In this document: piece after piece, positions 16,760 through 25,427 of the stretch
How the letters are laid out: the number at the start of each line of letters is the position of its first letter
How positions within the stretch are numbered: position 1 is the first letter of the stretch
Assembly (NCBI GenBank): GCA_034434695.1
Contig: DAOTYY010000167.1
Location: 1-28,725, forward strand
From: DYEC01 sp034434695
GTDB taxonomy: Bacteria; Chloroflexota; Anaerolineae; Anaerolineales; Anaerolineaceae
Reading direction: 5' to 3'
Length of the DNA stretch: 28,725 nt
The notes under the pieces: generated by a model
What the model saw: the letters and a program-made list of their open reading frames with translations, nothing else
The model's database searches: none
Told to the model about the DNA's origin: nothing
Program-made: the position numbers and the translations under genes

Positions 16760-17515
16760 ATGTCAGGTCATTCGCATTGGGCGACCATTAAGCGAAAGAA
16801 AAGTGCCAGCGATGCTAAGCGTGGACAGCTTTATACCAAACTGGCGCGTGAGATTGCGCTGGCAGCACGCGAGGGCGGTGGAGACCCGGAGACCAATTTC
16901 CGCTTACGATTGGCAGTGGATAAGGCACGCAGCCAGAATATGCCAAAAGACAGCATTGAACGTGCCATAAAGCGCGGTACTGGTGAGAATAAAGAGGGTG
17001 CGGCGTTTGAGCAGATTTACTACGAGGGTTACGCTCCACATGGTATTGCTTTGATGATTGAATGTGTGACCGAGAATCGCAATCGCACGGTTGCAGAGGT
17101 TCGTCACATTCTCAATCGGGTGGGCGGCACAATGGGTGAGGCTGGTTCAGTAAGCTGGCAATTTTCGCGCAAGGCTTATTTTTCTTTTCCGCTTGGCAAG
17201 CATCATTTTGATCGTATTTTTGAGATTGCTGTGGAGGGCGGAGCGGATGATTGCACTGAGAGCGATGGTAACGTTGAAATTGTTGCTCCAGTGGAGTCCT
17301 TCAAGATCATCAGCGACTTGTTGCGGAAAGAGGGCATTCAACCAGAGGAAGCTCAACTGCGCATGATCCCCAATCAGGAAGTAGAGCTGGACCTGGAAAA
17401 AACGATGCAGGTGATGCGCGCAATCGAAACTGTTGAAGAGTTGGATGACGTTCAAAGTGTTTACTCAACCCTGCGTATCACTGAGGAGGCAGCGGCTGCG
17501 TTAGAGGCAGCTTGA
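16760..17515 (+). CDS. yebC: YebC/PmpR (TACO1) family protein
   Basis: 251 residues, full length for the family. The N-terminus MSGHSHWATIKRKKSASDAK is the family hallmark, followed by the ENRNRTVAEVRHILNRVGG block and the acidic C-terminal domain. YebC proteins were first called transcriptional regulators, and more recent work links members to relief of ribosome stalling. It heads an operon with ruvC, a SpoU methylase and ruvA; the yebC-ruvC-ruvA arrangement is common in bacteria. Its stop overlaps the TTG start of ruvC. Confidence 0.95.
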   Translation: MSGHSHWATIKRKKSASDAKRGQLYTKLAREIALAAREGGGDPETNFRLRLAVDKARSQNMPKDSIERAIKRGTGENKEGAAFEQIYYEGYAPHGIALMIECVTENRNRTVAEVRHILNRVGGTMGEAGSVSWQFSRKAYFSFPLGKHHFDRIFEIAVEGGADDCTESDGNVEIVAPVESFKIISDLLRKEGIQPEEAQLRMIPNQEVELDLEKTMQVMRAIETVEELDDVQSVYSTLRITEEAAAALEAA

Positions 17516-18018
17516 CCTGTCCTATGCTTGTGGTCGGCATAGACCCCGGGACAGCAACAACCGGCTATGGCTTTGTGCGTGAGACGGTTGAAGTCGGGCT
17601 GGAAGCGGTAGAATATGGTATTATCCAGACCCCTGCCGGACTTTCGCAAGAAAAACGGTTAAGCCTTCTATTTGAAGCCCTAAATGACAAGCTGCTTTTC
17701 CACCGCCCGGCAAGCGCTGCGGTGGAAAAGCTTTTTTTTCAACGTAATGTTAGCACCGCGATTGCGGTAGGGCAGGCGCGCGGGGTGGTGTTGCTGGCGC
17801 TGGCACAAGCTGGCTTGGAAGTTTCTGAATATTCACCACTGGAAGTTAAACAAGCGGTTGCTGGTTACGGCGGGGCTGATAAAAATCAGGTTCAGCAGAT
17901 GGTCCGTGCACTCCTGAATTTGCCGGAGATTCCCCGTCCGGATGACGCTGCGGATGCACTTGCTGTGGCAATTTGCCATATCCACAGCAGCCGGATTGAA
18001 CGATTAAACCGGGTTTAG
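17512..18018 (+). CDS. ruvC: Holliday junction resolvase RuvC
   Basis: 168 residues. The four acidic catalytic positions are recognisable: Asp in VVGIDPGTATTGYG, Glu in AAVEKLFFQ, and two Asp in RPDDAADALAVAICH. It cuts Holliday junctions symmetrically as part of RuvABC. The start may be TTG at 17512, overlapping the yebC stop as TTGA with GAGG 4 nt upstream, or the ATG at 17524, which fits the usual family N-terminus but lacks a nearby ribosome site. The difference is four residues. Confidence 0.95.
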   Translation: MTCPMLVVGIDPGTATTGYGFVRETVEVGLEAVEYGIIQTPAGLSQEKRLSLLFEALNDKLLFHRPASAAVEKLFFQRNVSTAIAVGQARGVVLLALAQAGLEVSEYSPLEVKQAVAGYGGADKNQVQQMVRALLNLPEIPRPDDAADALAVAICHIHSSRIERLNRV

Positions 18019-18022
18019 GCAA

Positions 18023-18829
18023 ATGATCACCAGCGCAAGTAACCCTCTGATTAAACAGGTGCGCGGCTTACGTCATCATAAAGAGCGCCGGGCAACAGGA
18101 TTGTGTTATGTGGAAGGATTGCGGATCGTTGCGGAAGCGCTCCATCAGGGGGCAGTGATCGAAGCTCTGCTTGTTTCGCCAGAATTGCTTATCAGTCGGT
18201 TTGGGATTGAATTGGTGGAAGAGGCGCGTGCGAAGGGCGTTTTGGTTGTCGAAGTCAGCGAAAAGGTATTCAAGAATATCGCGCTTAAAGAAGGCCCGCA
18301 GGGTCTGGCGGCAGTTGCACATCAGCGCTGGAACCCGCTGAACGTGGTTTCTGGCGAAAGGGGTGCTTTGTGGATTGCGCTCAGCGAAGTAGCTGATCCG
18401 GGAAATTTGGGTACCATTCTGAGAACCGGGGATGCAGTTGGTGCCAGCGGAATTATTTTGCTGAATGACACAACGGACCCGTATGACCCAACCGCAATAC
18501 GTGCCAGTATGGGGGCTGTGTTCAGTCAGATGCTTGTTCGTTGTACTTTTGAGGAGTTTGCTGTCTGGAGAGCCAAAAATCATATTCCTTTGATAGGAAC
18601 ATCTGATAAAGCAGATAAAGAGTATCGTCAGGTAAAATATCCTGAGCAGTTAGTGTTGTTGATGGGCAGTGAACGGCATGGATTGTCCGAAGAGCAATGG
18701 CGGCTGTGCGATGTTGTCGTGCGTATCCCAATGGTTGGTCACTGCGATTCACTCAATCTGGCAGTTGCCACCAGCATTGTTCTATATGAGATTTTTTATC
18801 AGCGGCGAGAGTTAAACGCTGAAAGGTAA
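18023..18829 (+). CDS. TrmH/SpoU-family RNA 2'-O-methyltransferase
   Basis: 268 residues. The N-terminal substrate-binding part (ITSASNPLIKQVRGLRHHKERRATGLCYVEGLRIV) is followed by the SPOUT knot domain with motif 1 (EVADPGNLGTILRTGDAVG), motif 2 (LVLLMGSERHGLS) and motif 3 (IPMVGHCDSLNLAVATSIVLYE). The family methylates ribose in 23S rRNA or tRNA; the N-terminal type resembles TsnR/RlmB-like rRNA methylases, but the target nucleotide cannot be read from the sequence. It starts 4 bp after ruvC and ends 6 bp before ruvA, so all four genes are one transcript. Confidence 0.92.
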   Translation: MITSASNPLIKQVRGLRHHKERRATGLCYVEGLRIVAEALHQGAVIEALLVSPELLISRFGIELVEEARAKGVLVVEVSEKVFKNIALKEGPQGLAAVAHQRWNPLNVVSGERGALWIALSEVADPGNLGTILRTGDAVGASGIILLNDTTDPYDPTAIRASMGAVFSQMLVRCTFEEFAVWRAKNHIPLIGTSDKADKEYRQVKYPEQLVLLMGSERHGLSEEQWRLCDVVVRIPMVGHCDSLNLAVATSIVLYEIFYQRRELNAER

Positions 18830-18835
18830 GCCTCT

Positions 18836-19411
18836 ATGATCGCGTCCATAAAAGGCAAAGTGATTGGCAAGAATGAGAATAGTCTCATTGTTGAGGTCGG
18901 CGGTGTTGGGTTGGAAGTATTTGTCCCCAAAGCTTTGCAAGAGACCGTGCAGACAGGGGAAATTTGTGCTTTGTACACTCATCTGGTGGTACGTGAGGAC
19001 TTGCTGGCACTATATGGATTTGAACATGAGGAAGAACGGCGTTTCTTCCTGTTGCTTTTGGGTGTTACTGGTGTGGGACCGCGAACTGCATTGTCCATTC
19101 TTTCCACGCTGAGTCCGGAAGCCATCCGCAGGGCGGTTTGGGCAGAGCAGCCTGATGTATTTGCGCGCGTGGCAGGAGTGGGAAAGCGCACCGGGCAAAA
19201 AATACTGTTACACTTGCAGGATAAAATTGGCAAAGAAGTGCCCTTTGGCGAGGTGCCTGTGCTGGACGTGGATACACAGGTGATTGAAGCGCTCACCTCG
19301 CTTGGGTATAGTGTTGTGGAAGCACAGGCAGCCTTGCAATCTCTACCGCGCAATGCCCCGCAGGATGTTGAAGAACGCCTGCGGATGGCGCTGCGTTATT
19401 TTTCTGGTTAG
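18836..19411 (+). CDS. ruvA: Holliday junction branch migration protein RuvA
   Basis: 191 residues, normal length. The N-terminal OB fold (MIASIKGKVIGKNENSLIVEVGGVGLEV) is followed by tandem helix-hairpin-helix motifs (LLLGVTGVGPRTALSIL and FARVAGVGKRTGQKILLHL) and a C-terminal three-helix domain that binds RuvB. It forms the tetramer that holds the junction for RuvB. RuvB itself is not in the window. GAAAGG provides the ribosome site. Its TAG stop shares two bases with the TAA of the convergent transporter gene. Confidence 0.96.
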   Translation: MIASIKGKVIGKNENSLIVEVGGVGLEVFVPKALQETVQTGEICALYTHLVVREDLLALYGFEHEEERRFFLLLLGVTGVGPRTALSILSTLSPEAIRRAVWAEQPDVFARVAGVGKRTGQKILLHLQDKIGKEVPFGEVPVLDVDTQVIEALTSLGYSVVEAQAALQSLPRNAPQDVEERLRMALRYFSG

Positions 19412-20718
19412 GCGGTGATCATCTCTTGTTCTTCCATCAGTGCAACCTGAACACCCCGTTCAACATTGACGCGGGTGAGGACTGCAATCCCAATGATGAA
19501 GAAGACAATCAAAGAGACGATGCTCAGGCGGCTGCCCCCCATCACCGTAGAAACCACACCAAAGATAAATGGTCCTAGAATATTGGCAAACTTTTCAAAA
19601 ACGCTGAAGAAACCGTAGAACTCGGCGGATTTGCTCTTGGGCATCAGCCGTCCGATAAGTGAACGGCTGAGCGCCTGTGAACCGCCCTGCACGGTGGCAA
19701 CCAGCGCACCGAGCGCCCAGAACTGCCATTCATGGTACATGAAGTATCCCAGAATGGAGATAACCGTATAAACGCACAGGCTCAAGTAAATCGAACGTTT
19801 GGTGCCGATCCGTTTTGCCAGCCAGCCAAACAAAAAAGCAAATGGCGCCGCCAGAAATTGAACCATCAGCAAGGTGCCAATGAGCGTAGTTTGTCCAAAG
19901 CCAAGCTCGCTGCCGTAAGCGGTTGCCATCACAATGATTGTTCCGATGCCATTGGCATAAATCCAGAACGCCAGCATTGCCAGCGACAGATCGCGGTAAT
20001 GGCGAATCTCACGAAAAGTTTCAGCCAGCCGCTTAAGGCTTGCCTGGATGGGTTTGTAATTTTCTTCACCGGGTTTGATACGTCTTTCAGGTTCTCTGAC
20101 TGTGCGCAGCAGAGGCAGGGAAAAGATAAACCACCAGACAGCGACCGTTACAAAACACAAACGGGTCATTAACCCGGTATCTACTCCCAAAAGTTTGGGC
20201 AGAAACATGATCATCACTAAATTGATTGCCAACAGGATACCGCCGCCGATATACCCCATTGCATACCCGCGCGAGCTGACCTGATCAATTTCATCCGGGC
20301 GGGCAACATGAGGAAGCAATGCGTCATAATATACGAGACTACCGGCGAATCCGACATTGCCGAAAATGAAGATAATTGAGGCAAGCAGCCAGTCACCGCT
20401 TTGCACAAAATACAACATTGCGGTTGCAGACACACCGAGCATCATAAAGATGGTGAGGAAACGCTTTTTAGCGCCGCTGAAGTCTGCTACCGCGCCCAGA
20501 ATTGGGCTGATCACAGCGGCAATCAGAGCCGAGATGGATGAGGTAAACCCCCAGCGGGCGGTTGCCAGATTGGGTGCCAGATTACTCGCTGCAACGGTGG
20601 TGTAATATACCGGCAGAACTGCAGCCATGATGGTGGTGGCGAATGCGGAATTTGCCCAGTCGTACATTGTCCAGGCATTGATAGCGCGCTTGTGTTGTTT
20701 CTCGTCTTGGATAGTCAT
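19408..20718 (-). CDS. UMF1-family major facilitator transporter
   Basis: 436 residues with about 12 membrane helices. The N-terminus AWTMYDWANSAFATTIMAAVLPVYY is the hallmark of the UMF1 (Atg22-like) family of major facilitators; the ISPILGAVADFSGAKKRFL loop and LVYYDALLPHVARPDEIDQVSSRGYAMGYIGGG also fit. In yeast Atg22 exports amino acids from the vacuole; bacterial substrates are mostly unknown. Convergent to ruvA, divergent to uvrA. A GGGAG ribosome site lies 10 nt before the ATG. Confidence 0.9.
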   Translation of the reverse strand: MTIQDEKQHKRAINAWTMYDWANSAFATTIMAAVLPVYYTTVAASNLAPNLATARWGFTSSISALIAAVISPILGAVADFSGAKKRFLTIFMMLGVSATAMLYFVQSGDWLLASIIFIFGNVGFAGSLVYYDALLPHVARPDEIDQVSSRGYAMGYIGGGILLAINLVMIMFLPKLLGVDTGLMTRLCFVTVAVWWFIFSLPLLRTVREPERRIKPGEENYKPIQASLKRLAETFREIRHYRDLSLAMLAFWIYANGIGTIIVMATAYGSELGFGQTTLIGTLLMVQFLAAPFAFLFGWLAKRIGTKRSIYLSLCVYTVISILGYFMYHEWQFWALGALVATVQGGSQALSRSLIGRLMPKSKSAEFYGFFSVFEKFANILGPFIFGVVSTVMGGSRLSIVSLIVFFIIGIAVLTRVNVERGVQVALMEEQEMITA

Positions 20719-20751
20719 GTAGAATCACTCCCGTTAGATGAGGATGTTCTT

Positions 20752-20757
20752 ATTATA
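20752..20757 (-). promoter_or_regulatory. -10 of the UMF1 transporter promoter
   Basis: TATAAT on the minus strand, 33 nt before the start codon. A -35 is not clear; ACCTTT occupies the 17-nt position. Confidence 0.4.
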
Positions 20758-20814
20758 CAGTATTCGTTTTTGTAAAAGGTTTTGCTTTAAGAATCGAAAA
20801 TTTGGTCTATGTTT

Positions 20815-20823
20815 TGATATAAT
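20815..20823 (+). promoter_or_regulatory. Extended -10 promoter of uvrA
   Basis: TGATATAAT, extended -10, with no clear -35. Transcription would begin near 20830, giving a leader of about 47 nt. AAGG (20867-20870) is 6 nt before the uvrA ATG. No LexA-type operator was recognised, so SOS control is not shown. Confidence 0.55.
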
Positions 20824-20876
20824 AATTTGCTACTCGTTTATTTTTGGCGGCAGATGCTGCTCATTGAAGGTGTATC

Positions 20877-23813
20877 ATGACACAGAATATGATCCGTGTG
20901 GTGGGTGCCAGAGAACATAACTTGAAGAATATTACGGTAGAAATTCCGCGCGATCGTTTCGTGGTGATTACTGGTCTTTCCGGTTCGGGAAAGTCTTCAC
21001 TGGCATTCGACACAATTTTCGCCGAGGGACAGCGCCGCTATGTGGAGTCGCTTTCTGCGTATGCGCGCCAGTTTTTGGGACAAATGGATAAACCCGATGT
21101 GGATTATATTGAAGGGTTGTCTCCAGCCGTCTCAATTGATCAGAAAGCCACTTCGCATAACCCTCGTTCGACGGTAGGCACAGTCACAGAAATCTATGAT
21201 TACCTGCGTTTGTTGTTTGCGCGGGTGGGCATTCCGCATTGTCCGGTATGCGGTCGTGAGGTGGTTAAGCAGTCCGCTCAAGAGATTGTGGATACGATTG
21301 AAAAGATGGGCGCCGGAACGCGCCTGTTGATTCTGGCGCCGATTGTGCGTGGACGCAAAGGGACGTATCAGGCGGTCTTCGATGAAATCCGTAAAGCGGG
21401 GTTTGTGCGGGTGCGCGTGGATGGTGTGGTGATAAGCCTGGATGAGGAGATCGCGCTTGATCGTTACAAGATTCATACGATTGAAGCGGTGGTGGATCGC
21501 ATTATTCTGGGTGAGTATGCCGGCGAAGAAGAAGCGCGGACAGCTCGCTCCCGTCTCACCGATTCAGTAGAAACTGCTCTCAAGGTCGGCGAGGGGTATT
21601 TGACCGTGCAGAACATCAGCCTTGATCCGCCTCAGGATTTCTTCTTCTCCGAGCATTTAGCCTGTCCGGAGCACGGCGTCAGCCTGCCGGAGATCGAGCC
21701 GCGTACGTTTTCATTCAATACGCCACATGGAGCCTGTCCGGATTGTCAGGGGCTGGGCAGCCGGCTGGAGATTGATCCGGATCTGCTGATCCCGGACCCG
21801 GAACGCTCGTTATGTGAGGGAGCGATCGCCGCGCTGGAGTGGAATGGTCCTCGTGAACAGGGCGGCTACTACTGGCAAATGATTGAAGCAGTGGCAAAGT
21901 TTTACCATATTGACCTGACCGCTCCCGTTTCGTCCATTCCAAAAGACAAGCTGGATAAAATCCTTTATGGAACAAAGTCGCAGGAGATCACCGTTACCCT
22001 CAGCGGGCGCAACGAACGCCAATCCACTTTTTCCACTACATTTGAGGGTGTCATCCCCAACCTGGAAAGACGCTACCGGGAGACGCAGTCGGATTATATC
22101 CGCAACAAGATTGCTGAGTTTATGAGTGACCGTCCCTGTCCAACCTGCCAGGGAAAACGGCTGCGCCCAGAGGCGCTGGCAGTGACGGTGGATGGACACA
22201 ACATCATTGAGGTCACCGACTGGCCTGTCCTGCGGACGCTGGAATGGACCCGTCGGCTGATGGAAGGGAGTGTATTGACGGCACGGCAGCGGTCAATTGC
22301 TGACCGCATCCTGAAAGAGATTGAGGCTAGGTTGAGTTTCCTGGTGGATGTTGGGTTGGATTATTTGACCCTGAGCCGTTCTGCCGGCAGTCTTTCCGGC
22401 GGAGAGGCGCAGCGGATTCGTCTGGCGACGCAAATCGGTTCGCGCTTAATGGGTGTGTTGTATGTGCTGGATGAGCCTTCTATCGGTCTGCACCCGCGTG
22501 ATAACGACCGTCTGCTGGCGACGTTGAAGCATCTGCGCGACCTGGGCAATACGGTGCTGGTCGTGGAGCATGATGAGGAGACCATCCGTGCTGCTGACTG
22601 GGTGGTGGATTTAGGTCCGGGAGCAGGCGAGCATGGCGGGTATGTGGTCTGTGAGGGACCGGTGGAACGTATTCTTGCCTGTCCCGATTCGCTCACCGGC
22701 GCTTACCTTTCGCGGCGGCTTGAGGTGCCTATGCCCGAAAAACGGCGCAAGGGCAACGGCAAATATCTGCGCGTGGTTGGCGCAAGCGCCAATAACCTCA
22801 AACATCTGACCGTGGATATTCCGCTCGGCAGACTGGTTTGCATTACCGGCGTTTCCGGCTCGGGAAAATCCACGCTGATGGTGGACGTGTTGTACAACGC
22901 CTTAGCCCGCCAGTTGCACGGCGCCCATACCCAGCCGGGTGAATATGAGCGGATTGAGGGCGTCGAGCATATTGACAAGGTCATCAACATTGATCAATCG
23001 CCGATTGGTCGGACGCCGCGCTCCAATCCGGGGACTTATACGGGATTGTTTGACGATATTCGCAAGTTGTTTGCCGAACTACCAGAGAGCAAGATGCGCG
23101 GCTACAAGGCGGGACGGTTCTCCTTTAACGTTCACGGAGGTCGCTGTGAAGCCTGTCAGGGTCAGGGACAACTGCGGATCGAAATGCAGTTTCTGCCGGA
23201 TGTGTATGTTCCCTGTGATGTCTGCCATGGGGCGCGTTTCAACCGTGAGACGCTTCAGGTGCATTTCAAGGGGCTTTCGATTGCGGATGTGCTTGACCTT
23301 ACCGTTGAGAGCGCTATGGAGTTATTCTCCGCTTTTCCGGCAATTTATGCCCGTCTGAAAACCCTGGATGAGGTAGGGCTTGGGTATATCCGCATTGGAC
23401 AGCCGGCGCCAACGCTTTCCGGCGGCGAGGCGCAGCGCGTTAAGCTGGCGCGTGAGCTTTCGAGGCGGGCTACAGGGCGGACGCTGTATGTGCTGGATGA
23501 GCCATCGGTTGGTTTGCATGCCGCAGATGTACATCGTTTGATTGAGGTGCTGCAGCGGCTGGTGGATGCCGGCAACACAGTCTTGATTATCGAGCACAAT
23601 CTGGATATTATCAAAACGGCGGATTACCTGATTGATTTGGGACCTGAAGGCGGCGACAGGGGCGGCGAGCTTGTGGCGGCTGGCACACCGGAAGAGCTTT
23701 GTCAGGTAGAGGCTTCTTATACCGGTCAGTTTCTGAGACGTTACATGCAGGATTACCAGCGGCAGCGGGAGGCGGCTGCTCAGCAAAGCCGGGTGGTTGC
23801 GCAGCAGACTTGA
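20877..23813 (+). CDS. uvrA: UvrABC excision nuclease subunit A
   Basis: 978 residues, full length. It is the damage-sensing ATPase of nucleotide excision repair. Two ABC modules are seen: Walker A GLSGSGKSSLAF (about 32-43) with signature LSGGEAQRIRLA and Walker B VLYVLDEPSIGLH; and Walker A GVSGSGKSTLMV with signature LSGGEAQRVKLA and Walker B TLYVLDEPSVGLH. The first zinc site reads C-x2-H...C-x2-C (ACPEHGVS...ACPDCQGLG) and the second C-x2-C...C-x2-C (CEACQGQG...CDVCHGARFN). The UvrB-binding and DNA-insertion regions are present by length. It stands alone, with its own promoter. Confidence 0.97.
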   Translation: MTQNMIRVVGAREHNLKNITVEIPRDRFVVITGLSGSGKSSLAFDTIFAEGQRRYVESLSAYARQFLGQMDKPDVDYIEGLSPAVSIDQKATSHNPRSTVGTVTEIYDYLRLLFARVGIPHCPVCGREVVKQSAQEIVDTIEKMGAGTRLLILAPIVRGRKGTYQAVFDEIRKAGFVRVRVDGVVISLDEEIALDRYKIHTIEAVVDRIILGEYAGEEEARTARSRLTDSVETALKVGEGYLTVQNISLDPPQDFFFSEHLACPEHGVSLPEIEPRTFSFNTPHGACPDCQGLGSRLEIDPDLLIPDPERSLCEGAIAALEWNGPREQGGYYWQMIEAVAKFYHIDLTAPVSSIPKDKLDKILYGTKSQEITVTLSGRNERQSTFSTTFEGVIPNLERRYRETQSDYIRNKIAEFMSDRPCPTCQGKRLRPEALAVTVDGHNIIEVTDWPVLRTLEWTRRLMEGSVLTARQRSIADRILKEIEARLSFLVDVGLDYLTLSRSAGSLSGGEAQRIRLATQIGSRLMGVLYVLDEPSIGLHPRDNDRLLATLKHLRDLGNTVLVVEHDEETIRAADWVVDLGPGAGEHGGYVVCEGPVERILACPDSLTGAYLSRRLEVPMPEKRRKGNGKYLRVVGASANNLKHLTVDIPLGRLVCITGVSGSGKSTLMVDVLYNALARQLHGAHTQPGEYERIEGVEHIDKVINIDQSPIGRTPRSNPGTYTGLFDDIRKLFAELPESKMRGYKAGRFSFNVHGGRCEACQGQGQLRIEMQFLPDVYVPCDVCHGARFNRETLQVHFKGLSIADVLDLTVESAMELFSAFPAIYARLKTLDEVGLGYIRIGQPAPTLSGGEAQRVKLARELSRRATGRTLYVLDEPSVGLHAADVHRLIEVLQRLVDAGNTVLIIEHNLDIIKTADYLIDLGPEGGDRGGELVAAGTPEELCQVEASYTGQFLRRYMQDYQRQREAAAQQSRVVAQQT

Positions 23814-23827
23814 CGAATTTTATTTTA

Positions 23828-23836
23828 TGGTACAAT
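23828..23836 (+). promoter_or_regulatory. Extended -10 promoter of the LysM protein gene
   Basis: TGGTACAAT, starting 15 bases after the uvrA stop. It differs from the yebC -10 at one position. Expected leader about 78 nt. Confidence 0.5.
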
Positions 23837-23853
23837 CTCACGCACACCCTTTT

Positions 23854-23907
23854 GCACTGCCGGCAGGGCGAGTTAGCCTATCCTATGGCAGTGCTGCTCG
23901 ATTTTTT
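23854..23907 (+). promoter_or_regulatory. Possible attenuator-like hairpin in the LysM leader
   Basis: A perfect 8-bp stem GCACTGCC (23854-23861) with GGCAGTGC (23887-23894) encloses 25 nt that may form a small inner stem. Seven bases later comes a run of six T (23902-23907), then the GAAGAGG ribosome site. It could be a leaky terminator or a leader structure; the gap between stem and T-run is longer than in a classic terminator. Confidence 0.35.
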
Positions 23908-23921
23908 GAAGAGGAAACACA

Positions 23922-24695
23922 ATGGATGGAAAAGAATCTCCACAAAACGTGATTGACTCGTTTCGCAAACGTCAGCAAATCATGCCGTTTCTGATTGGAG
24001 GACTGGCAGTGCTGCTGGTTGCGGTGGGGGTGATCATTCTGGTTGTCTGGTTTACCGGCTCTGGTGATTTGTCTTTCTCGTTATTTGCCAGCGCAACCCC
24101 TACCCCTACCGATACCCTGACGCCGACGCCAACCGTTCCAACCGCCACGCCAAGCATGACACCAACCGAGACGCTGACGCCCACCATCACTGAGACGCCA
24201 ACCCCTTCCGGTCCGCAGGAGTACACGGTTCAGGAGAACGATAATTGCTGGGAAATTGCTCAGAAGTTCAAGGTGGACTTTGGCGTTCTTCTGGCGATTA
24301 ACAATTTTGGCGGCGCCTGCCCGATCAAACCCGGTGATAAAATCCTCATCCCGGCGCCCAATCAACAGCTTCCGACCGAAACGCCGCTGCCCACCGATCT
24401 GGTGCGCGGCACCAAGATTCAGTACACGGTCAAACTGGGCGATACGCTGGATGCCATTGCGGCGTTTTTCAACACGACCAAAGAGTCCATTATTAAGGAT
24501 AACAAGCTCAAGGATCCGAATAACTTGCTTGCCGGGCAAATTCTGACCATCACTTACGGTCTGGCGGGGACGCGCACGCCGACCATCGCGCCGACCAGCA
24601 CACCGGGCACACCGCCCGCCACGCCGCCAACCGCTACCCTCGCTCCGACATCTACGCAGGCGGTAGCGACACTGCCGCCAACCAAGGCGCCTTGA
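23922..24695 (+). CDS. Membrane-anchored protein with two LysM domains
   Basis: 257 residues. A short basic cytoplasmic N-terminus is followed by one membrane helix (about 22-44), a Thr/Pro-rich spacer at about 58-96 (repeats of TPT, TPTETLTPT), a first LysM (about 99-143, YTVQENDNCWEIAQKFKV...KPGDKILIP), a second LysM (about 165-210, YTVKLGDTLDAIAAFF...LLAGQILTI), and a Pro/Thr/Ala-rich end. LysM binds N-acetylglucosamine polymers such as peptidoglycan. No catalytic domain is present, so it may tether the membrane to the wall or act as a sensor. GAGG lies before the ATG. The first LysM has two cysteines (in DNCWEIA and GACPIKPGD) that could form a disulfide. Confidence 0.88.
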   Translation: MDGKESPQNVIDSFRKRQQIMPFLIGGLAVLLVAVGVIILVVWFTGSGDLSFSLFASATPTPTDTLTPTPTVPTATPSMTPTETLTPTITETPTPSGPQEYTVQENDNCWEIAQKFKVDFGVLLAINNFGGACPIKPGDKILIPAPNQQLPTETPLPTDLVRGTKIQYTVKLGDTLDAIAAFFNTTKESIIKDNKLKDPNNLLAGQILTITYGLAGTRTPTIAPTSTPGTPPATPPTATLAPTSTQAVATLPPTKAP

Positions 24696-24718
24696 AAAGT
24701 CCAGTGGTTGATAATAAG

Positions 24719-24742
24719 GGGCTATCCCGATTGGGGTAGCCC
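24719..24742. terminator. Bidirectional terminator between the LysM gene and msrQ
   Basis: A 10-bp stem GGGCTATCCC/GGGGTAGCCC with loop GATT lies between the convergent stops at 24695 and 24744. TTTAT follows on the plus strand and CTTATTAT on the minus strand. Confidence 0.75.
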
Positions 24743-24743
24743 T

Positions 24744-25427
24744 TTATCGCTTCATCACGTGCCGCCAGGAAGCGGCGCGGCGGCGTATAGGAGGCAGGCG
24801 CAGCAGGAGCAAAAGAATCACCAGCAGACCCATCCCCAGCGGACGCAGAATGTCGCCGCTCAACGTGGCGAGTGAACCTTTGACTGCCCAGGCGTAATGT
24901 AAAACAGCAAGCCCGCCCGCCAGATAGGCGGCTTTATGCAGCCTGCGCCAGTTTTTTCCCAGCCGTTTTTTCCAGTATTGAAAAGAGGTGAACGCCAGAA
25001 CCAGCAGTATTCCTCCTGCCAGCGCTCCTGCGATGATGAAGGGCTTTTCGACCGTCAGGCGCAGAATTTCGCGCCAGTCCAGCCCGTAATCGAGCGCGGC
25101 GAAGGTGAGGAAATGCAGTGCAAAGTAAAAAAAGCTGTACAAACCCAGCGTGCGGCGGTGAGGCAGCAGCCCTTTCCAGCCGCTCAATGTCACCACAGGT
25201 GTCACTGCCAGCGAAGCAACCAGCAAGTTAAGCGCAGCGCGCCCGAAGTGCTGTTCAATCCACTGAATCGGGTTAGCGGTCAGACGGTCGTTGAACCAAA
25301 AGGCTGCCAGTTGCAGGAGCGGAAACACGCCAATCAAGTGAATACCAGGTCGCAGCCAGCCGGTTTTTATTTTTACGGCGCGCTCCGCTCTGGTTGGTAA
25401 GGGCGGTGTTGACGGCAAGTTGCTCAC
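24744..25427 (-). CDS. msrQ: MsrQ, haem-binding membrane subunit of the MsrPQ system
   Basis: 227 residues with about six membrane helices of the ferric-reductase-like fold. Likely haem-ligand histidines are His105 (SFFYFALHFLTF), His164 (RRLHKAAYLAGG) and His177 (GLAVLHYAWAVKG); the LSGWKGLLPHRRTLGLYSF loop is typical of the family. MsrQ takes electrons from quinol to reduce MsrP. The GTG start overlaps the msrP stop by one base (TAGTG), and no ribosome site is visible, so translation is probably coupled. Confidence 0.9.
   Translation of the reverse strand: MSNLPSTPPLPTRAERAVKIKTGWLRPGIHLIGVFPLLQLAAFWFNDRLTANPIQWIEQHFGRAALNLLVASLAVTPVVTLSGWKGLLPHRRTLGLYSFFYFALHFLTFAALDYGLDWREILRLTVEKPFIIAGALAGGILLVLAFTSFQYWKKRLGKNWRRLHKAAYLAGGLAVLHYAWAVKGSLATLSGDILRPLGMGLLVILLLLLRLPPIRRRAASWRHVMKR

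Noticed and set aside
20877..23813. First UvrA zinc site with His replacing one Cys (C-x2-H)
   Set aside because: As I recall, histidine at this position occurs in other UvrA lineages and still allows zinc binding, so it is not a defect.
24096..24206. Thr-Pro codon repeats as a CRISPR-like or tandem DNA repeat
   Set aside because: The repeats are irregular at DNA level and encode the low-complexity wall-spanning linker of the LysM protein.
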